A stretch of 64,000 bases of DNA from Charina bottae (Eukaryota > Chordata > Lepidosauria > Squamata > Charinaidae), in NCBI GenBank assembly GCA_023362775.1, contig JALMGJ010000018.1, positions 21,061,105 through 21,125,104 on the forward strand, given 5' to 3'. Under the pieces are notes generated by a model. The model saw only the letters and a list, made by a program, of their open reading frames with translations. It was not told where the DNA came from and did not search any database. This document shows positions 44,534 to 55,959 of this stretch, in pieces. A program made the position numbers and the translations under genes. The stretch's first letter is position 1. Every line of letters begins with the position of its first letter.

Positions 44534-47500
44534 ACTTAGACTCTCAGATCCAGAAATTATCCAGGGGTAGCCTGTCAGAAGCCTGGAGAAGGAACCTCTC
44601 CTCTGAACTCTGGCGTCGTAATTTGTTTTCCTTTCCCCGGGTGTCGAGAAGGCTAAATGCATCAGACTGTCCAGTAATGGGATCTCATTGGCGACGTGCC
44701 TCAGCAAATGCGTAGGAAGTGCAGGGTTAAGAAACAGGCTGATCACATTTCCAGGAAGGTTTTTTTGCCCCTGTAATCAGTGGTTCCTGACATGGTCTGA
44801 TCTGGAAGAAAAGGCAGGTCCAAAACCCAAACTGGTAACGAATGTTGTTATCCCTGGGGTCTTTGCTTCGTCTCTTTGGAGCCAAGGCCGTGCTCCATCT
44901 TTCCACCTCCTCCCTGCTGCAGGAGACCAGTTGACCCACTTCATGGCTGCTGTTGGCCCACTTCCTGGGGGTCTCTTCAGAGCCAAAAAGTCACTCTTTC
45001 CCCCTGCCTGGATTGGAGGCTGTTAAGAAAACGAGGGTGCCAAACATACATCTGAAGTTACCTGCAAGTGATGCTTTGGAAGGGAAAACTGAAAGCTATA
45101 CTTGACTGCCCACAAAAATTGAGTATGAGGTTAACACCCATCGTTTAATTAAATGTAAGTCAGTGACTAGATTCCCACATTTTGCCTTTGGCTTTCTAAA
45201 TTCTGCCAGGTGTGGTTTGTAAACAATGATTTATAGCTTAGTATGTTGTCTGCACCTAGATAGGTGTGACTGTTTTTCAGCGAATCATGCTTTAACGCAA
45301 GGTGACCTTCAATTCAGCTTGAGAATTTGTTTCTGGGGGGTGGGTACTAGATTTGCTTCTGGTCACAAGTAAACCCCTTTCTGTTGCTGAATTTGTTCAT
45401 ATTTCAGTCACAGAGGTGGACCCACAACTTGGACTGGGGGTTGGACTGGTGACCAAGCCAAGCTTTGTGGCCAACATGCCCTGTTCCTTGACACATTTTG
45501 AGCCTGTATGTGATGTTGATGACAGTCTTTTCCTCCTCTTGGAGCTCTTAAGTGTCCAAAAGATAGTCTGGTTGCCAAGATCTCCACTTTGGAACTGCAA
45601 GGTGGGGTTGGAGACCTTCCCCATAGTTGACCTTCATGCCTGAGCATAGCATGATGATTAACACTTCATTTGGATAGGAAGGCTGCCCTTTCTGTTGATA
45701 CATTCACCATCACTGTTGTGGATCCTTGTAGGTTCTCTCTATTTGTCTATAATGGCGTTCATCTGGTACTCTCCAGATTTGTGGGAAAGTTTCTGAAAGC
45801 TTCACAACACATCTGGAGAGCATCAGATTGGGGAAAGCTGACAATTCCTTACAAATTCCATATCTCATTCTAAGGTCAAGCTCATGTAACTTATGAGATT
45901 CTGATGGCCTGGAGTAGATGTAGATGCTTACTTCTTAGCTGTGGTTTGTATTATTTATATCTTGGCACAACTATGATGAATGAACATGAGTTTTTCTAGG
46001 AACTATAGTATTTCAAGGATGGTTCCCATCTTTGGCTTGTGGTCTGCATTAGCTGTGGTTTACATGGGCACCGAAATCATGCTCAAACTGCTTATTGCTG
46101 AGATGTGGGATCAGTTGTGTAGTTCTGGAGCAGGAAGGAGGAGATAGAACACTCCAGTTCTGAGCTTCTGATGGTTGATTATAGCTTCATGATCTACCTG
46201 AAGCTCGGCAGATGAGGATGACAATGACAGGGTCCAGTGTTAAAGAAAAGATGACTCTGTAGCTCAGTAGGGCCACAGCTGCAAAATGTGCTCAAAAGAA
46301 GTTGTGCGGCCCTACTGAATTATCAAAGATTTGGGTAGCTTTGAAACCCAGACAAGAAAATCAAGCTGGAAGAACCTTAGAGACTTAATTAAGCAGCGGT
46401 CTGAAATGTTTGTTTTTATTGATACCCATAATTGGATGCTGTGTGCGAGATGCTGTCGAAGGTCCTTTTTTCTCGTCAGATGAATTGTATTACCTCAGCT
46501 GTAAAGCGCCAAGTGTTCTCTGCGTATGCTTGTTCGTCAAGGGGAAGAGTATTTTAACAAATAGGGAATGTTTGGCCTTCGACTTGCGTGTGGGAACGAA
46601 GAGGGGAAGGGAGGTTGGAGATACAAGATTAAAATGGCAGGCATTACAGTGCGCAACACTCGGCAAGATGGGCCATTAATATTGTTGTATACTAATGAGC
46701 AAGAAGCTCTGTGTGCTTTGTGACAAATAACCAAGCAACCTTTATGAGAAGATGCGTCATTGAGGCGTGGAGTGTACGTACATGGGCTGGCTTAAATCAG
46801 ATTGCTTCTGCACCTTAAAGTGCTTTCCACTGGAGGGACAATTAATGGTCTGCATGCTCACTGAAGACAAGTAAATTGTCCCCCGCTGACCCCCAGTGGT
46901 GCACCTGATGGGCCACACCTTGGAATTTGTGAAATCTGACTAGGAGATATCCTGGATCACATTCATTGGGGTCATACCATGCTGACCTTAGTCTTGGATT
47001 GATGATTAAACTATGATTGGCTGGATTAGCACAATGCTTTATGCCATAAAGCAGAGTTTACAAACAGAAACAGCTAGTTTGTAAACATGCCAGGCCAGAA
47101 CAAACAAAGCAAATTATGACTTAGTGTGCTGTGTGAACCCAGGGATTTTCTGCTTGGCAGTGACTCACGGGGGTTTATGCAGAGATCTTTCCCAGTCTAC
47201 TTGATCCTTCTAAATGGAGATGCTCTGGGTGGACCCCTGGACATGGTAAAGTTTGACTGAAGAACATGGGGAGCTTCTGTTATCCTTTCCATGGTTGAGA
47301 CCTGGGGCTGTCCAGCAAGAAGTAGGAGCAAGATATAGCATGGATTTGATCCAGCATAGCTCTCCTGGTATATTTTTGTTGGAACAAGTTGATTTCTTTT
47401 GGTACATTATACATTGTGGTTACTTTCCCCAGCCTTGACACACCTCCGATGTGTTGGATTGTAGATCCCATAATTCCAATACTAGATTGGGCAGGATGGA

Positions 47501-47757
47501 TTCCTGGCATGTTTTAGCTTTCTGGGAGAAGTCATCAAATCCAAGAGTGAGTTGTGTGTGGCGTCAAGGCCGTGAAGTTGGACCCCTGGTTGAGTGCCGA
47601 ATCCACCTATTCCCGACAGAACGTTGCCTAGCTTCTACCAATTGGGAGCCACTCTGTCTTGAAGTCGTCATTCCTTTAGGAATTGTTTATTGGCAGAATT
47701 TCATCATTCTTAAGGGCAGACAGGGCACAGGATGGAAGGTCGGTCTACTGCTTAGAG
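44534..47757. other. Long mostly unique stretch, possible conserved element
   Basis: Unnamed-family fragments lie at about 45195-45300 and 46970-47140, and a hairpin-repeat fragment at 45755-45850. The block 46385-46760 has no recognised repeat and contains homeodomain-like words (TTAATTAAGC, CCATAATTGG, CCATTAATATTG), making it a candidate conserved non-coding element. Confidence 0.4.
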
Positions 47758-47887
47758 CAGTGTTTCCCAACCTTGGCAACTTTAAGAGGTGTGGACTTCA
47801 ACTCCCAGAATCCCCCAGCCAGCTGGCTGGGGAATTCTGGGAGTTGAAGTCCATACCTCTTAAAGTTGCCAAGGTTGGGAAACACTG
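47758..47887. mobile_element. MITE-A copy 13
   Basis: CAGTGTTTCCCAACC to GGTTGGGAAACACTG with a complete hairpin. The matched T-to-C change in both ends (compared with TCTCAACC) marks a sublineage. A perfect 8-bp TSD gcttagag lies at 47750-47757 and 47888-47895. Confidence 0.95.
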
Positions 47888-48751
47888 GCTTAGAGACTTC
47901 CCTTTGTCCTATGAAAGGGACAGCTTGTTGTGCAGAGAAGGATGCAACTGTCAGCTCAACTCACGCCTCCCAGGATGGTCTCCCTCTGATCCGCTGTGAT
48001 TGTCCTCCTTTTCCAGCCTCTCTGAGGGACTCCCCACGTGATGCCTCCAAGGGCTTAAGCATCATTTGGGTTAGAGCTTCAGAAAACCTGTTGGGTTTCT
48101 CTCAATCAAGGAAGTGAATGTTTTCCTGCAGCTTTTTTGTTCTGCAGGTGAAGTTAACCTGTAGAGCAAGCTTTCATCACAGAGACGGGGAGCATACCAA
48201 CCTGCCTCGTAAATTACCTCTTTGCGGTGGTGCTTCTAAGTTAGCTTAATCCCCCCTGTTCTGGTTCTTCCGTTACTATTTTTTTTCCTAGCACAAACCA
48301 AGACGTTTCTCTTTGTCTCTCCTCTGCCTCTCTTTCTTTGTCTGTTCCCCTCTCATCCTCCTGAATGGGCTAAGGATGTGCGTTGGCTTTGGGTTTTTAA
48401 ACTTTCATATCACGGTATTTATAGCCCACCTTATTTGTGTGCTAGGAAGGAAATGACTTTCCAAATAAATATGTTTCTTCCTTTTGAAATTACATCCTTG
48501 GTTTTCTGGACACCATCAATTCACTGCAGCTTGCAGAGAAAGTTCATAAAATAACCAAAGGCAATAGAAACAATTCAGATTCTCATTGAAACAGTTCAGA
48601 AGGGTAAAAATCAATTTTATAAGAGAAAACCAAGGGCTAGATAAAGTGGGTGAGGCAGTCTTGTAGACCTTCTAAATTTGTCCTTCGTACTTGTTTTGGG
48701 GATAGGATGGGGAGTCCAAGGAGGCATTTTAAGCCCCTGAGCTTGTGAAAG
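47888..48751. other. Unique intron stretch
   Basis: No repeat or gene was recognised. Confidence 0.4.
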
Positions 48752-49047
48752 TGAAAGGTCCTCTGTGCAAGCACCGAGTCATTACTGACCCTTTGGAGGG
48801 ACGCCACTTTCTCTGATGTTTTCTAGGCAGACTTAGAGCAGGGTGGTTTGCCATTCCCTTCCCCAGTCGTGATTACCTTTCCCCCAGCTTAGCTGGGTAC
48901 TCATTTTACCAACCTCGGAAGGATGGAAGGCTGTGTCAACCCGAGCCGGCTACCTGAGAAACCAGCTTCCGCTGGGATCAAACTCAGGTCGTGGGGAGAG
49001 TTTCGGTTGCAGTACTGCCGCCTCCCACTCTGCGCCACAGGAGGCTC
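48752..49047 (-). mobile_element. tRNA-derived SINE (non-Sauria type)
   Basis: On the minus strand the head reads CCTGTGGCGCAGAGTGGGAG (A box) and CCTGAGTTTGATCCCAGC (B box). The body has CCTTCCATCCTTCCGAGG and GGGAATGGCAAACCACCC, and the tail ends GGACCTTTCACTTTC. This is a known kind of squamate tRNA SINE distinct from Sauria. Confidence 0.8.
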
Positions 49048-49154
49048 TTAACTAAGCTTAACACCTGGAAATCGCTTAGGGGTTCCTTTGTGGCACCTGT
49101 CCACCTTGTTCTTGGGGTTCAGCAGCCTTAAATGAAGATTCTTTTAACTACAGT

Positions 49155-49330
49155 AAGGCAAAAGGAGAAGGGGACGGCAGAGGATGAGACGGTTAGATAG
49201 CATCACCGATGTAATGAACATGAATTTGAGTAAACTCTGGGAGACCCTGGAGGACAGGAAGGCCTGGCGTGCTATGGTCCATGGGGTCACGAAGAGTCGG
49301 ACACGACTAAACGACTGAACAACAACAAAA
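49155..49330 (+). mobile_element. BovB (RTE) LINE 3' end
   Basis: GATAGCATCACCGATGTAAT, GACAGGAAGGCCTGGCGTGC, CATGGGGTCACGAAGAGTCG and GACACGACTAAACGACTGAA follow in the order of the BovB 3' end, ending in AACAACAACAAAA. It is nearly the same as the ruminant BovB end as I remember it. BovB is known to have moved horizontally between squamates and ruminants. Confidence 0.9.
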
Positions 49331-50139
49331 TACATAGAGAAGATGGCACGGTACAAAGCAAATGGCACCAGCTTTGTCTCTCTTTTTGAAGGAATACCTT
49401 GTAGTTATTAAAAAAAAATGGATGAAAAAAGGCAAAAATAATCCGGTTTGGTGGAAGGCTTGAGATGATGTGAGGAACAGCCTCACCAGTTTTTCAGGTA
49501 AATAGGACTCTTTGTGACTGACCTTATCCACAGAGTGTCCATTTTGTCAGGATGTTTTCTCCCGTACCGGCCATTTTGTCAGTGCTCGTGTCTTGCTCTT
49601 GGACTTCCAGACCTGTTCCCCAGACTCCCAAAGTCTGGAAGCACCGGGAAGCACGTTGCTTCTGGAAGCCACGAAGGTCCACGGTGGAGAGAGCTGGAGT
49701 GACTTAGCTTTGTCTCCCACAATCTCCTTGCTTGGCAACTGCTTTGTTGGAGCCAAGAGTCTAGACTTGTGGTATCAGGAATCCAGACCAAAGACCAGTT
49801 GAAGGACTCTTGTTTCTCAGCTGGAAGCCCTTTCTTCCCTGGTCTCAAAGCTTCGGGTAAACAGATGAATTGCTTCTCAGTATCGGCTTCTCCATATTGC
49901 CTTTGTTTCCCACATTAGTGCGTTGGGCAGCATGTGTAAAAAGGCATGCATGTTTTTAATCAAATACCACCCAGTTGGAATCTCACAACCCACAGACCAA
50001 CGTACTGCATTCAGACACACTTCCTTTCTCAACTGCTATGTCTCTTCCCGACTGTGGGCCTTGCCTCCCCCACCTCCATTTATTCTACCCTTTTCAGAAC
50101 CGTCTCACCGCTTTGCCTTGTCCTCCAGAAGAACAGCAT
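49331..50139. other. Unique intron stretch
   Basis: No repeat or gene was recognised. Confidence 0.4.
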
Positions 50140-50485
50140 TGATTTATTTATTTTTATCCTGCCTTTATTATTTTTATAAATAACTCAAGGCAGCGAGCAT
50201 ACCTAATACTCCTTCCTCCTCCTATTTTCCCCACAACAACAACCCTGTGAGGTGAGTTGGGCTGAGAGACAGGGACTGGCCCAAGGTCACCCAGCTGGCT
50301 TTCATGCCCAAGGCACGACTAGAACTCTCTGTCTCCTGGTTTGCCATTGGCTCCTTCCTAGGACAGAGAGAGCGACTGGCCCCAGGTCCCCCAGCCGGCT
50401 TTCATGCCCAAGGCGGGACTAGAACTCTCAGTCTCCTGGTTTCTAGTCCGTTGCCTTAACCACTAGACCAAACTGGCTCCGGACA
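50140..50485 (-). mobile_element. tRNA-derived SINE with internal duplication
   Basis: On the minus strand the head reads GGTCTAGTGGTTAAGGCAAC (A box) then GAGTTCTAGTCCCGCC (B box); the MIR-type core CCTCACAGGGTTGTTGTTG lies at about 50235-50254, and the tail is ATAATAAAGGCAGGATAAAA. The B-box/body block occurs twice, at about 50272-50341 and 50371-50441. Confidence 0.8.
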
Positions 50486-51348
50486 ATACTTTGCAGCAAG
50501 TGGCTTCTGCTGCAAACATCAAGTGCAGATTTTTTCCCCCAGAAGATGAACGTTTTTGACAAGGTATATTTGAATTTAATGCAGAGAAGTTGCTTCCCAC
50601 CTGTTCTAATATTACATCTGCCTTCAGCCTCAGAAGAGGCAGCCAAATGAGCGAGACGTGTCAAGCTTATTCTCATGGTGAGCCGATGCCTTCGCCAAGC
50701 TTTTATTCCACTGGGTTGATCCTACTTCAGCTTGATTCTCTCTTCTGAAAGCAATTTTCCCCTCTCTCCTGATTATTTTACAGGTCGTTTTGGGGAGGGG
50801 GAAAAACCATTGTGTCAGCAGTGAATCAAAAGTCATCTTCCTAAAGATGTCTTCTTCAAGCATTTCTCCTGGAGAATTTATTTATTTACTCCCTTGCAAT
50901 ATTTGCATGCTGCTCATCTCCAACGTAGATGTGGTGAAGTGAGAATATTTAATTTGTTTCGTGTTTTTTTGTTCTGGTCTGGTAATAAGAGAATTAATCC
51001 TGAGATTTGAAAATGTTGCCTCCTTTCGTCTAACACAAATAGAGAACAAGGAACCGAATAATTTTTAACTCACCAGCAAAAGAGAAGGAGCTGCCAAGGA
51101 TGACTTTAAATGATGTAGATTAGATTTGGAGCGGATGGCAGGATTTTCTAAAACAGCAGGGCTGCAGGTACCTTAAACTGGCCCAGCATGGCCTTGCCTT
51201 CCTTAATCTGGAAATCCCTAGAGATGTTCAGTTACTATTCCCATCGAGTGAAGTGGAGTGAAGCATTCCACCGTTCCTAAAAAGCAGCAGATAGCTAGAC
51301 TCCCAGCTTGCTCTCAGTGGGAACGATGTCTCATGTATAAAGGACACT
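50486..51348. other. Unique intron stretch
   Basis: No repeat or gene was recognised. Confidence 0.4.
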
Positions 51349-51356
51349 GTCTACAC

Positions 51357-51627
51357 CAGGGGTGGGCAACATCAGGCCCACGGGCCGTATAAGGCCCGCG
51401 GGGCTCCCGCCTATGGCCTGCGGGGCTCCTGCCCGCAAACCCCGCCCCTTCCACGCGATTGGCTCCTGCCCGCAAACCCCGCCCCCCAGTGCTTGTGATT
51501 GGCTCCCACCCGCAAACTCCAGCCCCCGGTCCACGGAAATCCCAGAAACCCCGCCCCCCACCCACCACCGGTCCCCGGTTATAAATATCCAAATGGCCCT
51601 TGGCAGAAAAAGGGTTCCCCACCCCTG
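51357..51627. mobile_element. hAT element with repeated CCAAT/GC-box module
   Basis: The ends are CAGGGGTGGGCAAC and TTCCCCACCCCTG. The interior has about three tandem units of roughly 40 bp. Two units carry ATTGGCT (inverted CCAAT; ATTGG at 51458-51462 and 51498-51502), and CCCCGCCCC blocks lie at about 51440-51448, 51477-51485 and 51549-51557. Flanks gtctacac / gtccacac form an 8-bp TSD (7 of 8). Confidence 0.88.
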
Positions 51628-51635
51628 GTCCACAC

Positions 51636-51744
51636 CAGTGTTTCTCAACCTTGGCAACTTTAAGATATGTGGATGGATTCTGGCTGGGGAATTCTGGGAG
51701 TTGAAGTCCACAGATCTTAAAGGTGCCAAGGTTGAGAAACACTG
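51636..51744. mobile_element. MITE-A copy 14, left arm shortened
   Basis: CAGTGTTTCTCAACCTTGGC to GGTTGAGAAACACTG, with the left hairpin arm partly deleted. Its left flank gtccacac is also the right flank of the hAT element before it; its right flank is gtctacac (51745-51752). Confidence 0.93.
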
Positions 51745-51752
51745 GTCTACAC

Positions 51753-52200
51753 ACTTGGTACCTTCTCGTATATTTTGGATGGATCCTATCCCCCTTGTTT
51801 GCTGCTCTAGAACTTGAATCGCTATGATACGGGCCATGAGCTTCAGCCTCATTTTGAGGGTGCCTCCCTTGAATCCAAAGGTGTGGATCCTAATTCTTGC
51901 AAAGGCTCAAGATTTTGAACAGTTTCTGGGGGTGGTGATGTGTGACGTACCCAGGAGTTCATGCTGCACCCTGGGAAGATTGGCTTTTGATGCTAAATCA
52001 GGTATTTGAAAAAGTCCCATAGAAAGATGCCAATTTCATGGCTTGAGAGAAAGTCCGTCCATTTCTTCTGCCTGGAATAGGTGGAGTGTGGAAAATGAAA
52101 GTTTCCTCTTGCTTCCTCTTCCTTTTCAGGTTTCCCCTGCAGAATGAGGAGGGCTGCAATTTGGGGGCAGGGTTGTTCTGGGGAGGGACTCAGAAGGGGG
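51753..52200. other. Unique intron stretch
   Basis: No repeat or gene was recognised. Confidence 0.4.
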
Positions 52201-52210
52201 CCCTGGCTGT

Positions 52211-52546
52211 AAGGTAAAGGTAAAGGTACCCCCCGCACGTTTGTGCAGTCGTGTCCGACTCTAGGGGCCGGTGCTCATCTCCGTTTGTTAGCTGAAGAGC
52301 CAGGGTTGTCCGAAGACGCTTCCGCGGTCATGTGGCCGGCATGACGCGCGCAGAACGCTGTTACCGTCCCACCAAAGTGGTACCTATTCATCTACTTGCA
52401 TTTGCATGCTTTCGAGTTGATAGGTTGGCAAGAGCTGGGGCGAGTGCGGGAGCTCACTCCGCACACATGGCTAGGGATTCGAACCTCCGAACTTGTGACC
52501 TTCCGATCGACAAGCCTGGCGTCTTACCCGCTGAGCCACCACGCCC
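52211..52546 (-). mobile_element. Sauria SINE 4 with 12-bp TSD
   Basis: The head at the right is TGGCTCAGCGGGTAAGACG with GGTTCGAATCC; the tail at the left is ACCTTTACCTTTACC. CCCTGGCTGTAA occurs at 52201-52212 and again at 52545-52556, overlapping the element ends by one or two bases. Confidence 0.9.
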
Positions 52547-52646
52547 CTGGCTGTAAGTCTCTACAAATTGAAGGCCACCATTCCTCTGCCTGTCTCCAGT
52601 GCTGTAGCACCAAAGCTTCCCGTTTTCTGCAAAGAAAGATGCTTAT

Positions 52647-52707
52647 CTGTAGCTTGAATCATGTCAGCTGGATTTCAGAAATCCAGTTGACATGATTCAA
52701 GCTACAG
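52647..52707. repeat. Near-perfect hairpin, 29-bp stem
   Basis: CTGTAGCTTGAATCATGTCA... (52647-52675) is followed after 3 bases by its inverted copy (52679-52707), with 28 of 29 pairs. AAAGATGCTTAT occurs just before it (52636) and again at about 52743. It does not match any repeat family recognised here. Confidence 0.9.
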
Positions 52708-55700
52708 ACAATTCCACCTGGATGACTGAGAACCTTCATAGACAAAGATGCTTATATTTTTCCGAAATGGAAACTCTCAAAGCCCCAGTTTGCATAGGCC
52801 TGTTTAGGAAGGAACGGACTTTTACTGTGAAACCACACCGATTTTTGTTTAGCCCCGTCCTCTCTTTACGCCCATCAGGAAAAGGGGATTACTTGGCATG
52901 ATCAGACTCTGATCACTGGGTGGCTGGCTCTGCTTTAAGATCATCCGTTTACTCTGGCTCTGCTTTAAGGTTGTTTGCTCGGGAATATTTTTCTTCCTTT
53001 CTTTCCCCCCAGCCTTGTTCCTGCAGAACAAGATAAGGAAGTGGAGGTAGAGGCGGGCAGCTGCATGCGCTTGGCAGCCCAAAGCAGCCGAACAAAAGGA
53101 TGCTTTGGGAGACGTCATGCGCTAAATTTATGAAGAGAGCTGGAGAGAAGGACACGGACAGCCAGGGACAGACCACCATCGGCCGGGTTAGGGAGAGTCG
53201 GGAGCCGCTCTTGTTTAAAGTGGGTGATGAAATGCAGAATTTCCCTTGGCTCGTGGCAGATGCCTTGGAGGTGACAGAATTCACCCAAGTTTCTCAGAAG
53301 GGGCCACCTGCGGTTTCCCAAATCAGCAAGAAAAGTCCGAGAAGACAGGTGGGGTGTTCTCTCTCGGGTGAAGCCTGTGTCATCCAGCACAACGAACATG
53401 TCGTTGAATAGGCCAATCCCATTTCCAGCCCTCATGAACCCCCCAGTGGGGTTGGGGGGCATCGTAAAGCAATTCATCGTTACCTATGCTGGTTAGTCTT
53501 CATGGTGCCTCTGAATTTCCTTGGGGTTGCTTCAGAGAACCAGCAGAGCTGCTGCCTTTTGATAGCTTGAAAAGAAATGGCTGTGTGGGATAGTCAGCCT
53601 GGGGTCCACCGGACATTCTGCCCCACAGCTCCCCCAATCCTTTGCCTGTGGCCAGGTTACCTGAGCTGGACTCCAAGGCAGTTGGAGGATCCGGGGTCTA
53701 GGGGCACCTGTGACGTCAGAGGGAAAAGAGCGGTCTGCCTTCCATGGCTCCATGATGGGAGATGACTAAATGGTGCAGAATTAATTACACAGAGAAAATG
53801 TCTGCAATAATCCAAACTTTTCAGCACCAGATGGAATCTTTTCTGTTTCCCCTAGTCCTTTGTTGGATAAGATCCATTTTTCCCTACTTATCCCTGACTA
53901 CTGCTTCTTTTTAAGTTTTATTTTTTTAGGTTCGGAAAATTTAGTCCCAGAAAGTTGTTTCTCATTTTGTGTATGCTCTATGTTACCCATTTTACACTGA
54001 GGGTTTGTTTTTATTGGGATGCGGCTGTCTTTCATCATGCAAATCAGGATACATAGCAATTATTTTTTGGAGGCCTTGAATAATTTAATTAAATAGCAAC
54101 ACAACGGTATCGTGCACTTTCTCAACTCAGGTTGCAAAACAAAGTCCTCTCTGTGTACTGCAGAATCGTCACCGTCCAACACTGGCTAAAAATGTTGGTG
54201 CATTGCATGGAGTAAACGCGGATCTGACTCAGAGCTGCTGTGAGTTTTAAAAGAAGGGAGAATTTTCAGAATGCAGCTGTGCCTTCAGCCTCTCCATGAG
54301 GCTAAGATGGATAGCCGAAGCCTCTCATAAAGCAGAAAAAGATTTTCTCCTAGATAAATGCTGTGAAATATTTATCGCTGTCTCTTTCCATGTCATCCTA
54401 CAGTGCTAGCTATTTTGATGTGTTTCTCGGGTATCAGAGACTTCCTGATCTGCCATCCTGAGATACGCTGTGCAAACAGATTCCAGTGTATAATGAGCGG
54501 GGAGCTGGGGGTTCATGCAGAATCACGAGTGAAGGGAAGAAGCTGAGGGTCCTAGAAGAATATAGGCCTGGGGTCAGTTCTCCAGGAAAATGAGATGCTC
54601 AGGTGCTCTGTTTAAGAGTGAGAACCAAGGTGGACACCTTCTGGGAGACGTTTGGTCTGGCCAACCTGGGTATCTTCAGTGGCCGTGCTCTAAGTGGTCA
54701 GTTGTGTAACCCCCCAAAATTATCAAGGGGGGAGTTGTTTCTTGTAGCTACTACCTCCAAGAACGGCCCTTAACGTTTCTTCCCAGGCCCAAATAACCAC
54801 AGGGTTGGTGTCTGAAGAGCGTCTGAGCTTGGCAAGTTCAGGAAATCAACAGCTGCATCTTCCTGTTTCTTCCATTGTGGATTTCCGAAAGTTGGGTTTA
54901 TGAGATGGGCCCTTCCTAGGCCTGGTGCTCCACCTCCGGAGCCCTTCTCCAGCGCAAACACCCTTGGCTGCTTCCATGCTCACACCGACTGGCAGTTTGT
55001 TCTGATATTCCCGATGTTTTATTTTTGAAATTGCCACTGTTTTGTCAGCTTTAATCCATGGCCTTGGAGCCATGTTTCTGGTGATCAGCCAGTCAAAAAG
55101 TGTGACTTTTTTTCTTAAAAGATGGGATTATAAATGAATAAGCCTCCCATTTAGAGATTTAATAGTAAGTGTCGTGTTGCTAAGCTAATCTATGCAAAGT
55201 GGATTGCATGCTTACTATTTTTCTTTGGCACTTTAACTAAATAAGTCCCGATAAGGGTGGGATCAGGGAATTCAAGAACTCTTGAAAATCTGAAGTTTGA
55301 CTTTCTTTTCTGAGTTTTCTGACCTTTAAGTGCTGCTATTTTCCTTTATCCATCATGCATGAGCTCTTTAAATCTGACCCCACGAAAATTGGTTTGTCCA
55401 TTGAACATGCAAATAAATTACCTTCTGTGGGCTGAAATTTGAATTGACATTTTGGCTGGGGATAAAGTCTCTTTTTAATTATGTAGAAGGGCCAGAAAAC
55501 TATTAGTAACCTTGAAACAGAGTGATTGGAAGTGAAGTTTTCCTTGTAGCAGGAATTAATTTTAATCAGTTTTTCCCAGCCAGGTTTACCAGCATTAATA
55601 CAGTAAAGAAATGCTGAATGGAGAACTGTTGGTCAACATTGCCAAGATTAATTTTGGGGTATAAAATAATTCCTGCAGGCAAAAATATTTACCACAGCAG

Positions 55701-55958
55701 TAGCTGTTTTCTCTCTCTCTCTCACACACACACACAACCAGCGGTCAAGGGTAGACTTGAGTGTGGAACATATTAGAGCTAATCAAGGCTAATTATTCTT
55801 CTGAGGAATCTTTGCAGTGACACTATAAACCGTATTTGGAGAAACCAAATCATTCAGAATATTGGAAGGGATGAGAGCGGGTTGTTTATTATCCCCAGAT
55901 CCTTTTAACTTACAGCACAAATATAACAATGGCAGAATTGATAGCTGGAATTTGTTAC
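52708..55958. other. Long unique stretch, possible conserved elements
   Basis: No gene or transposon was recognised over 3.2 kb except a CT/CA run at 55711-55737. The AT-rich segments 53780-54180 (with the octamer ATGCAAAT at 54037-54044) and 55120-55480 are the best candidates for conserved non-coding DNA. Confidence 0.4.
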
Positions 55959-55959
55959 T

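Noticed and set aside
5793..51744. CRISPR-like array from the repeated ACTTCAACTCCCAG words
   Set aside because: The spacing is kilobases, the copies have 8-bp TSDs and inverted termini, and the genome is a vertebrate. They are hAT-like MITEs.
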